Assembly: GCF_029871235.1 (NCBI RefSeq)
Contig: NZ_SSOM01000068.1
Location: 1 to 64,000 of the forward strand
Source: Pseudomonas sp. BN411
GTDB taxonomy: Bacteria; Pseudomonadota; Gammaproteobacteria; Pseudomonadales; Pseudomonadaceae
Length of the DNA: 64,000 nt
Direction: 5' to 3'
In this document: positions 24,892 through 34,458 of the stretch, in pieces
Layout: the number at the start of each line of letters is the position of its first letter
Position numbering within the stretch: position 1 is the stretch's first letter
Notes under the pieces: model-generated
The model's database searches: none
Told to the model about the DNA's origin: nothing
The model's input: only the letters and a program-made list of their open reading frames with translations
Position numbers and translations under genes: made by a program

Positions 24892-25599
24892 CTACCTTTT
24901 CACCTCGATCAACTCAGTTGCCAAGGCAATCGCACGCACGCGCTCCAAAGCCAGCGAAGTCGAAAGCTTGCCGGCATTCACCAAATCCACCATTCGCTTC
25001 GCGGCGTCTTGCTCCAATACACCAGCAGCCAAGGTTAGGGCTATCAGTTGACCCAGCTCGACTTTCTCATCCAGCGGCGCACGCGCGGTCTCCAGATCCA
25101 TGAGGCGTTGCGTCTGACGCTCAATGAAAGCCTTGCGCAGCCGATCCTGCTCACTCCCCGAACGAATTAACTTTGCGATGCCATAGCCAGCCGCACCCAT
25201 CACGGCAGCCGAGCCGATCATCCAGCCCACAGGTGTCGCGGTGACGAAGACGCCACCCAGCACTCCAGCCAGGCTCGTTGAACCGAGCAAGGTGGTCACT
25301 CCTGCTGCACTGGCGATGGTGCCCGCAGCCGCCACCCCCGCCGCTGTGCCTCCGGCTGCAGCAAGATGCTCGCCCGCCAGCCCGAGCTTGTCCCGTCCAC
25401 GCATCTTTTCGATAGCCTGCTTGATCGCAAGCTCTTCCGATGCTTCGGTCTGCAGTTCAACTACTGACGCCACAGGCATCCTCGTATGTTTCTGCACCTC
25501 TTCCCGCACCTCGACCTTCACCGTGCCCGACTCTTTCAGACGCTTCTGGATAGCCAGACGCGCTTTCTTGACACGGTCGACGTACGAGTCCTTTGTCAT
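24892..25599 (-). CDS. Unknown glycine/alanine-rich membrane protein, end of the Zorya operon
   Basis: A 235-residue protein. A charged helical N-terminus (YVDRVKKARLAIQKRLKESG) is followed by a long Gly/Ala-rich hydrophobic block at about residues 75-150 (GGTAAGVAAAGTIASAAGVT, GVLGGVFVTATPVGWMIGSA, AVMGAAGYGIAKLI) able to span the membrane as a hairpin. The C-terminus is helical (LGQLIALTLAAGVLEQDAAK). It follows the 161-residue membrane protein with a 10-bp gap and shares the orientation of zorABCD. Standard type I Zorya loci have no such gene, so it is an accessory or a separate module. Function unknown. Confidence 0.75.
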   Translation of the reverse strand: MTKDSYVDRVKKARLAIQKRLKESGTVKVEVREEVQKHTRMPVASVVELQTEASEELAIKQAIEKMRGRDKLGLAGEHLAAAGGTAAGVAAAGTIASAAGVTTLLGSTSLAGVLGGVFVTATPVGWMIGSAAVMGAAGYGIAKLIRSGSEQDRLRKAFIERQTQRLMDLETARAPLDEKVELGQLIALTLAAGVLEQDAAKRMVDLVNAGKLSTSLALERVRAIALATELIEVKR

Positions 25600-25609
25600 G
25601 CTTAAGGTC

Positions 25610-26095
25610 TCAGCCCGCGAGGAAGTAGTCTTGGATGGATAAGAATATTTCCTGGATCAACTCGAAGAACTTCTTGGCCAAATGCCCCACTGCAGCATAA
25701 GCGTCGGAAGGGTCACCACCCGCATCCTTTGTGGCGCCAACCGCTGCCCCATACAGAATTGAAAGCGCGGTGACGAGCGGCGCCAGCATCGCCCCGAGGA
25801 AAGGGATACCCGCAATCAGAGTACCCACTGCAGCACCGAGCGCGATACCGATGGTGAGATTGGGATTAGCCTTCAAGAACTCGAAAATCTTCATCACGAC
25901 AATCTTGCCGATGGCCACAACCTCTCCGGCGATCGTCCTGGTCATTCCCCACACGCTTTCGAGTCGGGTCATTATCTCAGGCGGAATTCCACGGTTAAGC
26001 CCCATCACCAGCACATCGTCCAATTGTTCTCGGCTGACTGCTGCATTCAGCAGTGTCAGCTCAAACATGCCCCGCTCCTTGGTCAGTTCCGTCAT
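25610..26095 (-). CDS. Unknown small membrane protein directly after zorD
   Basis: A 161-residue protein with TAGGAAC upstream of its ATG. The N-terminus is helical and soluble (MFELTLLNAAVSREQLDDVL). The centre contains two glycine-zipper-type hydrophobic segments (NLTIGIALGAAVGTLIAGIP and FLGAMLAPLVTALSILYGAA), and an amphipathic C-terminal helix (KKFFELIQEIFLSIQDYFLA) ends the chain. It starts 33 bp after zorD on the same strand, suggesting read-through transcription. The two segments plus an amphipathic tail would fit a pore-forming or membrane-perturbing protein, or an anchor for the Zorya motor. Both ideas are inference. Confidence 0.75.
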   Translation of the reverse strand: MTELTKERGMFELTLLNAAVSREQLDDVLVMGLNRGIPPEIMTRLESVWGMTRTIAGEVVAIGKIVVMKIFEFLKANPNLTIGIALGAAVGTLIAGIPFLGAMLAPLVTALSILYGAAVGATKDAGGDPSDAYAAVGHLAKKFFELIQEIFLSIQDYFLAG

Positions 26096-26128
26096 CGTCA
26101 GTTCCTATTTTTTTGTGTATGAGACCAG

Positions 26129-29100
26129 TCAAAGCCCCATGGATTGAATCATCTCGCTTTCGCTGACCGCTTCAGGCGTTACCACAGCATCCTTGAGCAG
26201 CAACTTGCCCCTCAACAGACGATCAAGGTGTACATCAAAGGAATCGAATTGCGGGTGCGTCACCGCCGGCAGATGAATGTGCACATCCTTCTTCTGGCCG
26301 ATCCGGTAAACGCGATCTGAGGCCTGCGCTTCCTTGGCAGGGTTCCAGTGGCGCTCTAGGTGGACGACATGATTGGCACCGACAACTGTCAGACCTACCC
26401 CAGCAGCCACGGGCGACATGATCAGTAGATTGAAGCCCGACTTGGCCTCGAAAGCGGTGATGAGCTTCTTGCGCGTCAGCTCGTCAGACTTCTTCGCCAC
26501 CGCAGCGGTATCGCCGTTGATGATCGCCACATCCAGGCCATAGATCTGATCCAGCCAAAGCTTGAGCATGCGCTGCAGTCGCTTGGTGACCATGAACAGG
26601 ATGACTTTTTCATCCTTCTGGCGAATGCGGTCGAGCAGTTCGAGCAGTACCGCCAGCTTGCCGGACTGCGCCATCACCGACCGCGCCTCGCTGGCCGAGT
26701 TGGTCATTAGTTGCGCTTCTTCCCGCAGACGCGGGTGCAGCGATACTTCGCGCAACTGGGAAAGCGCCGCCAGTGCGCTGCCCCGCATGTCTTCGGTAGC
26801 GCGGCGGGCGCGGAAATCGTCGAGCACTGCGTCGTAGGTTTGCAGCTGAATACCCTTCATGCACACCGCCAGATGAGCCGCGTGCAGCTGCTGGCCGTCT
26901 TGCGGTTGTGCCACCCCGCTATGAATGGTCTTGCTCGGCAGCCCCTTAAGTTGATCCTCCTTGACCCGCCGCAGCATGAAACTGCCCACAGCCTCACGCA
27001 GACCTGCGCCGACCTGGCGCCGCACCTCGTCGCGCTCCTCGTCTGGGGCACTGAGGATCGGCTTGATCCAGCTGTCGCGGAACTGGCTCCAGCCTCCTAG
27101 AACCCCGGGCTGGGCGGTATCCATCAGGCACCAGAAATCGCCGAGGCTGTTCTCCACCGGGGTGCCGGTGGCGAGCAGCTTGAAGTCGGCCTTCAGGCCC
27201 TTTGCCGCACGCGTCTGTGCAGCGTTGGGGTTTTTGATGTTCTGCGCCTCGTCGAAGATCACCAGGCCCCAGTCGATTCGGCACAACGAGAACTGGTAAT
27301 CCCGCAGCGTCTGATAGGTCGTCAGTACCAGCCGACGATCCATATCGAGGCGATGCGCCCCGGACTCGGGGCCGATGGTCAGGGCATAGCGAATCGCGTC
27401 ATCGGCCATCTGCCCTTCTTCATCCATCAGCAAAGCCAGCTGTGCGGATTCCCGTTCCGCGCCTTTGACGCGGAAACGGTTGAGATCCCGCCCCGATTGC
27501 AGCACCACAATGTCGCGGAACGGAATGCCTTTGAAGGTCTGGCCGACCTCGTCTTCCCAGTTTTCCAGCAGGCTCAACGGAGCCACAATCAATACCGGTT
27601 TCTGCGCCCGGTCAGCTGCTTTCTGCTGGGTCAGGTACTCGCCCACCGTCACCAGCGACATATACGTCTTGCCCAAGCCCATATCGTCGGCCAGCAGCCC
27701 GCCTTGCAGGCGATAGAGGTCATCGTGATTGTCCTGCACGGCCGAGGCCAGCAGTCCCAGCATCCAGCTGATGCCCTCACGTTGATGCGGGAAGGGTTGA
27801 CGCGCATAGGCCTGCCAGTCTGGCTCCGTGGTAGGTCTGGCGTCCGCAGCCTTGCGCAGCAACACACTTTTGATCTCATCCACATCGCGCAGCAGCACGC
27901 TGACCCGCTCTTTCGGCTCGACTATCGATTTGGGTTCAACAGGCTCCTCAGGGGCCGGCGCAGAAAAGGACTCCTTGACCTTCGCCAGCTGCTCTTCGAC
28001 CCGCGCGGGGTTGGATATGTCGACGGGCTGATCACCAAAGATCAGGCTCTCCGCCCCCTGCTCCTTCGCTGCGGTGTAGGCCTTGGTAAAGCTCTCCAGA
28101 TCCTCCGGGGACTGCACCAGCTTGGAAATGATTTCCACCGGAGCCGGTCGCGAGTCCAGGGCAAACCAGTCCTGTTTCTTGCCATCCAGCTCACCGAACT
28201 CGATGTGCTGGAGCTTGCCGATCCCGGCAACACGAATAGAGAAGCCCAGATCCAGGTCGACCAGGGCAGCATCCAAAAACGCACTCGGCGTGGCGATAAA
28301 CTCGGCAACCTTGTCCGCCGGAATGCGCTTGTTGCCTAGCACCTCCTTGATCGCCGCCATCCTCTTCGGCTCAAGCAGCACCACGCGATTGTCTATACGC
28401 AGCACGCCGCCTTCCGCGCTCATATCCAGTTGCGACCAACGCTTCTCGAGCTGATCCGGCGTCGAGCCGTCGCCCAGGCTGGGACTCAGCATCAGGCTGC
28501 CATCGGGCAACCGCGTGGCGATAACGCCGATGTTTTCCGGCACCACCACATCCAGTCGGTCGAAGTGGCTAAGGTCGATACGCATACCACTGCGCGCAGC
28601 AGTCTGCAGCTCCGCCATCAGCCGTAGGTTGGCGGGCTCGCCACGCTGCTCAGGACGTAGATTCTGATGGTGCTCCCAGGCCATGAGTCCCATCAGCTCG
28701 GCCGGCGTCAGGCGATAGGCTTCAGACGAGGTCAGATACAGCAGCGGCCCCTTACGGGTAAACGGTACCTCTCCTGAGTCGGACAGAACCGCCAGTTGCA
28801 CGCGGAAACTGCTGTGACCCGTGCGCCCGCTGATCTGGCTGACGAAATCCATGGCGAAGTGACGCGGCAGACGGAGGATTTCCGCCTGCTCCTCGTCCAT
28901 GCCCGCCACATCTTCCGCGGAAATGTGGAAACCATTAGCCAGCGACTCGGCGATCCCTTGCTCTTCCAGCATGCGCAGGACGACCAACTGGATCTTCTGC
29001 AAGGCATTGCCCTGTCCCTCGGCAAGCGCCACATAGGCCCTCTTGTCCAGATAGAAGTTCAACCCGTCGGAGTCGGCGCCATAAGCGAAGCCCTGCTGGG

Positions 29101-29158
29101 TGCTGAGCACCGCACGCCCCTCACCCAGCAGGCTTTTGAAAATGTCGGCTAGTCCCAT
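26129..29158 (-). CDS. zorD: Zorya type I ZorD, SNF2-family helicase
   Basis: A 1009-residue protein. The C-terminal half is an SNF2/Rad54-type translocase: Walker A in GGLLADDMGLGKTYMSLVTV (about residue 490), DEAQ box in VIFDEAQNIKNPNAAQTRAA, ATGTPVENSLGDFW, and motifs V-VI in SPVAAGVGLTVVGANHVVHL and SDRVYRIGQKKDVHIH. The N-terminal half is the large poorly conserved region expected of ZorD. In type I Zorya, ZorD is the cytosolic DNA-acting component that works once the ZorAB membrane motor senses invasion. It lies 7 bp after zorC. All helicase motifs look intact. Confidence 0.92.
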   Translation of the reverse strand: MGLADIFKSLLGEGRAVLSTQQGFAYGADSDGLNFYLDKRAYVALAEGQGNALQKIQLVVLRMLEEQGIAESLANGFHISAEDVAGMDEEQAEILRLPRHFAMDFVSQISGRTGHSSFRVQLAVLSDSGEVPFTRKGPLLYLTSSEAYRLTPAELMGLMAWEHHQNLRPEQRGEPANLRLMAELQTAARSGMRIDLSHFDRLDVVVPENIGVIATRLPDGSLMLSPSLGDGSTPDQLEKRWSQLDMSAEGGVLRIDNRVVLLEPKRMAAIKEVLGNKRIPADKVAEFIATPSAFLDAALVDLDLGFSIRVAGIGKLQHIEFGELDGKKQDWFALDSRPAPVEIISKLVQSPEDLESFTKAYTAAKEQGAESLIFGDQPVDISNPARVEEQLAKVKESFSAPAPEEPVEPKSIVEPKERVSVLLRDVDEIKSVLLRKAADARPTTEPDWQAYARQPFPHQREGISWMLGLLASAVQDNHDDLYRLQGGLLADDMGLGKTYMSLVTVGEYLTQQKAADRAQKPVLIVAPLSLLENWEDEVGQTFKGIPFRDIVVLQSGRDLNRFRVKGAERESAQLALLMDEEGQMADDAIRYALTIGPESGAHRLDMDRRLVLTTYQTLRDYQFSLCRIDWGLVIFDEAQNIKNPNAAQTRAAKGLKADFKLLATGTPVENSLGDFWCLMDTAQPGVLGGWSQFRDSWIKPILSAPDEERDEVRRQVGAGLREAVGSFMLRRVKEDQLKGLPSKTIHSGVAQPQDGQQLHAAHLAVCMKGIQLQTYDAVLDDFRARRATEDMRGSALAALSQLREVSLHPRLREEAQLMTNSASEARSVMAQSGKLAVLLELLDRIRQKDEKVILFMVTKRLQRMLKLWLDQIYGLDVAIINGDTAAVAKKSDELTRKKLITAFEAKSGFNLLIMSPVAAGVGLTVVGANHVVHLERHWNPAKEAQASDRVYRIGQKKDVHIHLPAVTHPQFDSFDVHLDRLLRGKLLLKDAVVTPEAVSESEMIQSMGL

Positions 29159-29165
29159 GCTTGTC

Positions 29166-31340
29166 TCACTTATCTGTCGTCATGCGATCGAGCGCGGCAG
29201 AAATATCCGCGTTTACCGTCCAGCCAAAACCATCGCCCTGTTGGCACAGGGCCTTAAGCGGACCATAGAGCACGCGGTTGATCTCTCGGGAATCGACCTC
29301 CAGCACATTCGCGGCATGTCGCACCTTGTCTCCGGAATTGCGGGCGAAATAACGCAGCACCTGCAGCTCGAAGGCCCCCAAGCGAAGCAGATCAGCCGTT
29401 ATGGTGTCCCTCGGAGGCTCGGATCGAACAACGGGAGATGCCATGCCCAATAAGTGCATCCCCTGCGCAGATAGTGACCAGCGGTACACATTGTCCTGAA
29501 AGACGTAGTCCGCGAGCACTCCTTGAAGACATTCTCGAATCACGTACATGGGGACGCCCTGGCTGGACAGCGCGCGTGCGATGTCACCCAAGATGCTCTG
29601 AGGGCATGCATGTAGGTAATTCAGAATCGCCGACTGCACATCTGTCAGCCCATTTTCGATGGGCTCAACCTTAGGGGCTTGGCGATTGCCCTGGGTGCGC
29701 TGCTCGCTCTTTGCTGTTGAAACGATGGGCACAGCGCGGGCAGCACGTGCCTCCGCAGTCGAAAAGGCCTGAGCGGAACGCGGCTCAGGTTTCGGAGTCA
29801 ATTGTGCTGGCGACGATACACGCTCCCTTTTCCGCCCAACGACCGGCATCCCGTACTTGCTCAAATACGACTTGTACTCCTGCCGGCTCAGCAACTGCTC
29901 GATATCCACGCCAATACCGTTGTCCGCCAGGAACTCGAAGACCTTGCGCTGCCAGGTGCCGTTATGGGTTACCGCCTCGTAAGGGAGAGAGGGATGCGCC
30001 TCCTTGTACTGCCGGGGCATCCCAACAGTGAGGTCGGCGTGTGTGAAGTTGTTCCGCTCGTAAGACTTCACCGATGGCCCCGGCTGAGCCAGATAGACCC
30101 AGATCTTGAAACTGTGCGAGCCCTCGACCAAGTGAAAGTCACCGCAGTCCAGATAGATCACAGCTTTGTCGTTCATCGGGCCATCCATCTTGGCGAACTG
30201 GGTTTTCACCTCCCCGCCAAGAATTCTGCGCACTGACTGTTGCGCGATGCCGCCGAGCATCAACCGTGTATGGCGGATCAGCCCCAGCTTGAACAAGCCC
30301 TCGAGGAACAGCTTGCGCGACGGGAACATGCGCTTGAGGTCGTCCTTGCCAGACTCCACGCCATATTGCTCGACCGCCTGCAGGAACAGGCGCAGGTCTT
30401 CTTTGGACAGCCAGCCGCGCACCTTGCCGATGCGTTCCTCGCCCAGTGGCTTCCACCATTCGCGGAAGTTCTGCGCTGAGCTGGCAATGCGCGGATCGCC
30501 GGCCAGACTGAGGATAAAGTTTTGCCAGGCATCGCCAGGGTCGTCCCCCGCTCGGTCGATCATGATCTCCAGTGCGGCATGGCCGATACGCTTATCGCCC
30601 TCATAGGGAGCCTTGCTCACCGAGGGTTTGAGCAGTTCGTCGAGCACGTCATCCCATTCCCCGGGACGCAATTGACGTAGCACTTCGAGATAGAAGTGAG
30701 CGCGACATACATCGCCGTAGCGTCCGACATCGAATCCACTCAGCCCCAGGGTTTCGAAGGTCTGCGCGAGTTCACCTCCCTGCTCGCGCACGGTCTTCGC
30801 CAAGGTCAGGGGACCATCCACCGTCAGCAGCCACTCCCCCTCCCGTTTGAGCGTCGCGAGCGGGTCGGTAACGAATGTCTGGCGTCGCTCCGGCAGACGC
30901 TGCAGCTGATCCAGCAGGTGCAGTTCCAGCCGTCCGCGCAAGCTGCTTTCGGCCAATTTGTCGCGCTCGTCCAGGCGATCAAAATGGCGAAAATACAGTT
31001 GGATCATCTGGATCATCGTCAGTCGGCTAAGGCGCGGCTGCTGGTGCTCGATCAGCGCATCGAGCATTCGCGCATTGAACAGCCGGGAGCCTATAACCTC
31101 GTCATGCAGCCAAAGCCACGTCAGCGCCCTCGCGCCAAGCCGGCGCCCAAGCAACTCCTTGAGCCCGTCGAAACGCCCGCTGCTGGCCATATCGCGGAAT
31201 CGCGCGAGCATGCGTTCGAATGCATCACTACCACCCACCTTGGCCTTCATGCGGTTGGCCTTTTCCACCAGTCGCACCCAACCCTCGATGACCGCAGGCG
31301 ACCATTCACCAGGGCGGTTATCGATCGGCGGCAGATTCAT
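29166..31340 (-). CDS. zorC: Zorya type I ZorC, EH-signature protein with extra C-terminal domain
   Basis: A 724-residue cytosolic protein between zorB and zorD; its ATG overlaps the zorB stop by 4 bp. The body has the EH_Signature-like layout (LTWLWLHDEVIGSRLFNARM, IASSAQNFREWWKPLGEERI, RVDLKRMFPSRK-type basic helices, and SFKIWVYLAQPGPSVKSYER). ZorC acts with ZorD on DNA in type I systems. The last about 165 residues are unusual. After a low-complexity linker (about 510-560) come two segments resembling winged helices (TDVQSAILNYLHACPQSILG and LGAFELQVLRYFARNSGDKV). I take this as a C-terminal extension beyond the usual ZorC length. Confidence 0.87.
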   Translation of the reverse strand: MNLPPIDNRPGEWSPAVIEGWVRLVEKANRMKAKVGGSDAFERMLARFRDMASSGRFDGLKELLGRRLGARALTWLWLHDEVIGSRLFNARMLDALIEHQQPRLSRLTMIQMIQLYFRHFDRLDERDKLAESSLRGRLELHLLDQLQRLPERRQTFVTDPLATLKREGEWLLTVDGPLTLAKTVREQGGELAQTFETLGLSGFDVGRYGDVCRAHFYLEVLRQLRPGEWDDVLDELLKPSVSKAPYEGDKRIGHAALEIMIDRAGDDPGDAWQNFILSLAGDPRIASSAQNFREWWKPLGEERIGKVRGWLSKEDLRLFLQAVEQYGVESGKDDLKRMFPSRKLFLEGLFKLGLIRHTRLMLGGIAQQSVRRILGGEVKTQFAKMDGPMNDKAVIYLDCGDFHLVEGSHSFKIWVYLAQPGPSVKSYERNNFTHADLTVGMPRQYKEAHPSLPYEAVTHNGTWQRKVFEFLADNGIGVDIEQLLSRQEYKSYLSKYGMPVVGRKRERVSSPAQLTPKPEPRSAQAFSTAEARAARAVPIVSTAKSEQRTQGNRQAPKVEPIENGLTDVQSAILNYLHACPQSILGDIARALSSQGVPMYVIRECLQGVLADYVFQDNVYRWSLSAQGMHLLGMASPVVRSEPPRDTITADLLRLGAFELQVLRYFARNSGDKVRHAANVLEVDSREINRVLYGPLKALCQQGDGFGWTVNADISAALDRMTTDK

Positions 31341-32080
31341 TGGCTGGAATTCCCAAGCAAGGTCTTCACCGCCTCATAGTCAGCGCTTTGTGGCCGGCGG
31401 ATAGTGAATCGGATGTCGATGCGACGATTCAGCCGATAGTCCTCTTCACCGTCCTGCTGTTTGCTCACAGGGCGAGTCTCGGCATAACCACTGACCGAGA
31501 ACAGCGGTTCGCCATCCTGGTTACTCAGCCTGTTCAGGCGCTCTGCCTCGGGCATCTCATTGCTCCAGAACTGCCAGAGCGAAATTGCGCGAAAGGTCGA
31601 AAGACCCCAGTTGCCCTTGCCCATGAAGCCTGGATACGGGCGATTGTCGGTATGACCTTCGATGAAGATGGTGTCCAGGTAATTGACCCGGTCATCCTGG
31701 CTGATCACTTGATTGATCACCTCCCCAATTTCCAACGCGGTCTGCTGGTAGCGGGGCTGAAGCTCGAAGGCACCAGTATCGAAGCCGAGCAACTCGTTAG
31801 GAATGCGCAACACGGTATGGTTCTCGCTGACCTCTACCTTGATGCCGCGCTGCTGCAGCTTTTTGACGGCCTCGTCGAGAATGGTTCGACGCACCTCCTC
31901 GGCCTTCTGCAACTGGGAAACCTTCTCGTCGAACTGCGCGCTCTTCTCCATCAACTGAAGAATCAGCACTACCGAAGCGAGGATGAAGAGCACCAGAAGC
32001 GCCGACATGATGTCCACGAAGGACTTCCAGTACGGATCCTCATCCTCCATCGGAGTGTCATGGGATTTACGCCAGCGCAT
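31337..32080 (-). CDS. zorB: Zorya ZorB, MotB/OmpA-like stator subunit
   Basis: A 247-residue inner-membrane protein with one transmembrane helix near the N-terminus (VDIMSALLVLFILASVVLIL). The Asp in FVDIMSALL is positioned like the ion-carrying Asp of MotB. A short coiled coil and then an OmpA-like peptidoglycan-binding domain follow (FIEGHTDNRPYPG, FSVSGYAETRPVS, YRLNRRIDIRFT). ZorB pairs with ZorA to make a proton-driven, cell-wall-anchored motor. The start overlaps the zorA stop by one base and the stop overlaps zorC by 4 bp, so translation is coupled. Confidence 0.94.
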   Translation of the reverse strand: MRWRKSHDTPMEDEDPYWKSFVDIMSALLVLFILASVVLILQLMEKSAQFDEKVSQLQKAEEVRRTILDEAVKKLQQRGIKVEVSENHTVLRIPNELLGFDTGAFELQPRYQQTALEIGEVINQVISQDDRVNYLDTIFIEGHTDNRPYPGFMGKGNWGLSTFRAISLWQFWSNEMPEAERLNRLSNQDGEPLFSVSGYAETRPVSKQQDGEEDYRLNRRIDIRFTIRRPQSADYEAVKTLLGNSSQ

Positions 32081-34425
32081 CAGCGGGCCTCCAGTTCATC
32101 GACCACATTGCTGATCGCCTGCACCGCTGCATGCATCTGGTTGGCGAAGCTCATGGTCTCTTTGTTCCACTGGTCCATGCGCTCATGCACCTGATCTCGC
32201 ACCTCGCTGGAGTAGGTACGCAGCCACTGTTCGGCTTGCTGTTCGACGCCTTGCACTTGGTTACGCAGAGCCTCGCCCAGGGCGGTGAACTCGCTACGCA
32301 CGCCAGTAAGGAACTCCTGCTGGTGGCTCCTCATCTCGCCAAATCCGTTGCGCGCCTCGCTGGCGGCCTGCTCAAAGCGCTGTGCACTTTCCAGCAGAGC
32401 ACCCTGAAGCTGCGCCAAAGCAGTGGCTTGGCTCTGCAATTGGCCAGCCAGCTTAGCGTTCTGCTCACCTGTGGATTCGATGCGCTGAGTCACGCTCTCC
32501 AGACGCTCGCCAAGCAACTCGGCCGCCTGGCGAACATTGGTCGAGAGCAGGCCAAGCTGGTTGGCGCTGCTGTCCATATGCCGGCTGCTGACGGCAGCTG
32601 CGTCGCTGGCCTGCTGCAGGCGGCCCATCAGTTGCTGATGCTGCTCAGCCATCTGCCGGCTCTGCTGCTGGGTGGTTTGCACGGCCGCGGCTATGCCTTC
32701 TAAGAGCGCCTGCTGCTGCGCAGCCATGTTTTCCAGCTGCTCGTTGAAGCGTTGCTGGCGCGATAGCTCACGCTGCTCCGCTTGCTGACCATGGCCCGCC
32801 ATCTGTTCATTGAAGCTTCCCAGCAACTTGCCGACCGAGTCTTCTAGTGCCCGCTGCTGGGCGGCAGCGGCTTCGGCAATGGCGCCGATCTGCTGCTGAC
32901 TGGTCTGCCCGAGGCTGCCGATCAACTGCTGTTGCTGGGCCAGTGCGGCAGCCTGCTGCTGCTCGTGACGTTGAGCACGCTCGTGCTCCCGCGTTTCTGC
33001 CGCCCCCATCTGCGAATCCAGCTGGGAGTTCAACGTCATCATCAATCGGGCGAACACTTTCTCCAGATTGCCGTGTCGTTCATTGCCGGCCTCCGCCATG
33101 GCCTGCAACTGCTCACGGCTGGCGCTGGCGAACTTCTCCAGCAGCGCGGACTGGCTCGCACCGGCCTCGGCGAGCGTGCGCTCGAACAGCGCCTGGCGTT
33201 CCTCATCCCGCCTTTGCGCAGAGCCGAGTTGATTGTCCAGTTGGCCCGTCAGTCCACTCATTAGCTCGCCAAAGCGCGCCTCCAGCTGCTGCTGACGCTG
33301 ATCTGCCGAAACGGAAAGTCGCTCCATCTGGGCCTGAAACTCGCCGCTCTGCTGGCGGGCAGCCTCCTGTTGACGCCCCTGTTGATCACTCAGGGTATGG
33401 AACAGCTGATTGAGCCGCTCCGTCATGCCGCCCACGGCGGCGTTCACATCCGCAGCGGCCTGCTGCATCAGATTGCCCTGCTCGCGCCCTGCCGAGGTGA
33501 GGCCTTGTGTGAAGTTGCTCACCAGCTGTTCCAGCACCTGGGTGGATTGCTGGCTAGTGGTGTGGACAAGCGTCTGAATGGCAGGTGCCATGATGTTGTT
33601 CAAAGCATCGGTGAGTGCTGTCTGCATCGCCTCGTTCATACCCGCCAGACTTTCCTGCAGGCGCTCACCGATACGCTCGTGCAGCTCTTGCAGGGCCTCC
33701 TTGGACTCGCGGCTGTAATCGGCGATATGTACCAGCGACTGTTCGGCAGGGATGAGTGGATACAGCGTGTCGATTCGGTGCTGCAGATCCTGAATCCGCC
33801 CCAGTGCCCAGCGCTCAGTGATCTTCTCAACAAGGTTCAGCACAAGGCTGAATCCCACCCCCCATACCGATGCCATGAAGGCAACCGCCGCCCCCTGAAT
33901 CATCACGGAAATACCGTTCCGCAACTGATCGACCCCTGCGGTACTCGCCAACTTCAGATCGGACAGGCCGATGGTTAGGCCTACGAATGTTGCCAGCACG
34001 CCCAGCCCAACCAGCAAGCCAGGCAGAGAACCGAAAAAGCGACTTCCGCTCAGGCCCGGTGCCAGCGTCCGCGCGTTGAAGAAATGTTCGGCATCCAGGG
34101 TATTGAACAACTTCTTGTGATCACTGCTGCTCACCAAGCTGTCGTCGAACTCGTGCCAGAGCGCACCTATGCGTTTGTCCTTAAGTCCAAGTGCTTTCTG
34201 CAGCGTTTCCCGACGATTCAGTGCCAAATTTTCACGGCCCTGCCCAGCGATCAGGCTGTTCAGCGCACGCATGCGCGCCTTGAAGCTCCGCCCGCTGCCT
34301 ATCAACGAGATGACCGAGTAGGTGAAAAGGGCTGCCATGATCAGCCAGAACACGACACCCAGGGCTTCAGTACTGCCGCTCTTTAGCAAGGAAAAGTTGG
34401 GCAACAGGTGATTCAGAAATTCCAT
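32080..34425 (-). CDS. zorA: Zorya ZorA, MotA/ExbB-like motor with long coiled-coil tail
   Basis: A 781-residue protein. Hydrophobic helices lie near residues 20-42 (LGVVFWLIMAALFTYSVISL), 130-155 (LPGLLVGLGVLATFVGLTIG) and 175-200 (VMIQGAAVAFMASVWGVGFS). They form the MotA/TolQ/ExbB-type channel that couples proton flow to rotation with ZorB. The remaining about 550 residues are a Gln/Ala-rich coiled coil, matching the intracellular tail of ZorA. The long antisense frames over this region are shadows of its repetitive codons. It begins 33 bp after hsdS on the same strand, so the Zorya genes appear to be a continuation of the restriction operon. Confidence 0.94.
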   Translation of the reverse strand: MEFLNHLLPNFSLLKSGSTEALGVVFWLIMAALFTYSVISLIGSGRSFKARMRALNSLIAGQGRENLALNRRETLQKALGLKDKRIGALWHEFDDSLVSSSDHKKLFNTLDAEHFFNARTLAPGLSGSRFFGSLPGLLVGLGVLATFVGLTIGLSDLKLASTAGVDQLRNGISVMIQGAAVAFMASVWGVGFSLVLNLVEKITERWALGRIQDLQHRIDTLYPLIPAEQSLVHIADYSRESKEALQELHERIGERLQESLAGMNEAMQTALTDALNNIMAPAIQTLVHTTSQQSTQVLEQLVSNFTQGLTSAGREQGNLMQQAAADVNAAVGGMTERLNQLFHTLSDQQGRQQEAARQQSGEFQAQMERLSVSADQRQQQLEARFGELMSGLTGQLDNQLGSAQRRDEERQALFERTLAEAGASQSALLEKFASASREQLQAMAEAGNERHGNLEKVFARLMMTLNSQLDSQMGAAETREHERAQRHEQQQAAALAQQQQLIGSLGQTSQQQIGAIAEAAAAQQRALEDSVGKLLGSFNEQMAGHGQQAEQRELSRQQRFNEQLENMAAQQQALLEGIAAAVQTTQQQSRQMAEQHQQLMGRLQQASDAAAVSSRHMDSSANQLGLLSTNVRQAAELLGERLESVTQRIESTGEQNAKLAGQLQSQATALAQLQGALLESAQRFEQAASEARNGFGEMRSHQQEFLTGVRSEFTALGEALRNQVQGVEQQAEQWLRTYSSEVRDQVHERMDQWNKETMSFANQMHAAVQAISNVVDELEAR

Positions 34426-34458
34426 GATGTGGGTCCGGATGGGATCAGCGTAAAAGGT

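Noticed and set aside
32131..32703. Leu-rich frame opposite the zorA coiled coil
   Set aside because: Gln/Ala codon repeats (CAG, GCC) of zorA read as Leu/Gly on the other strand; not a membrane protein.
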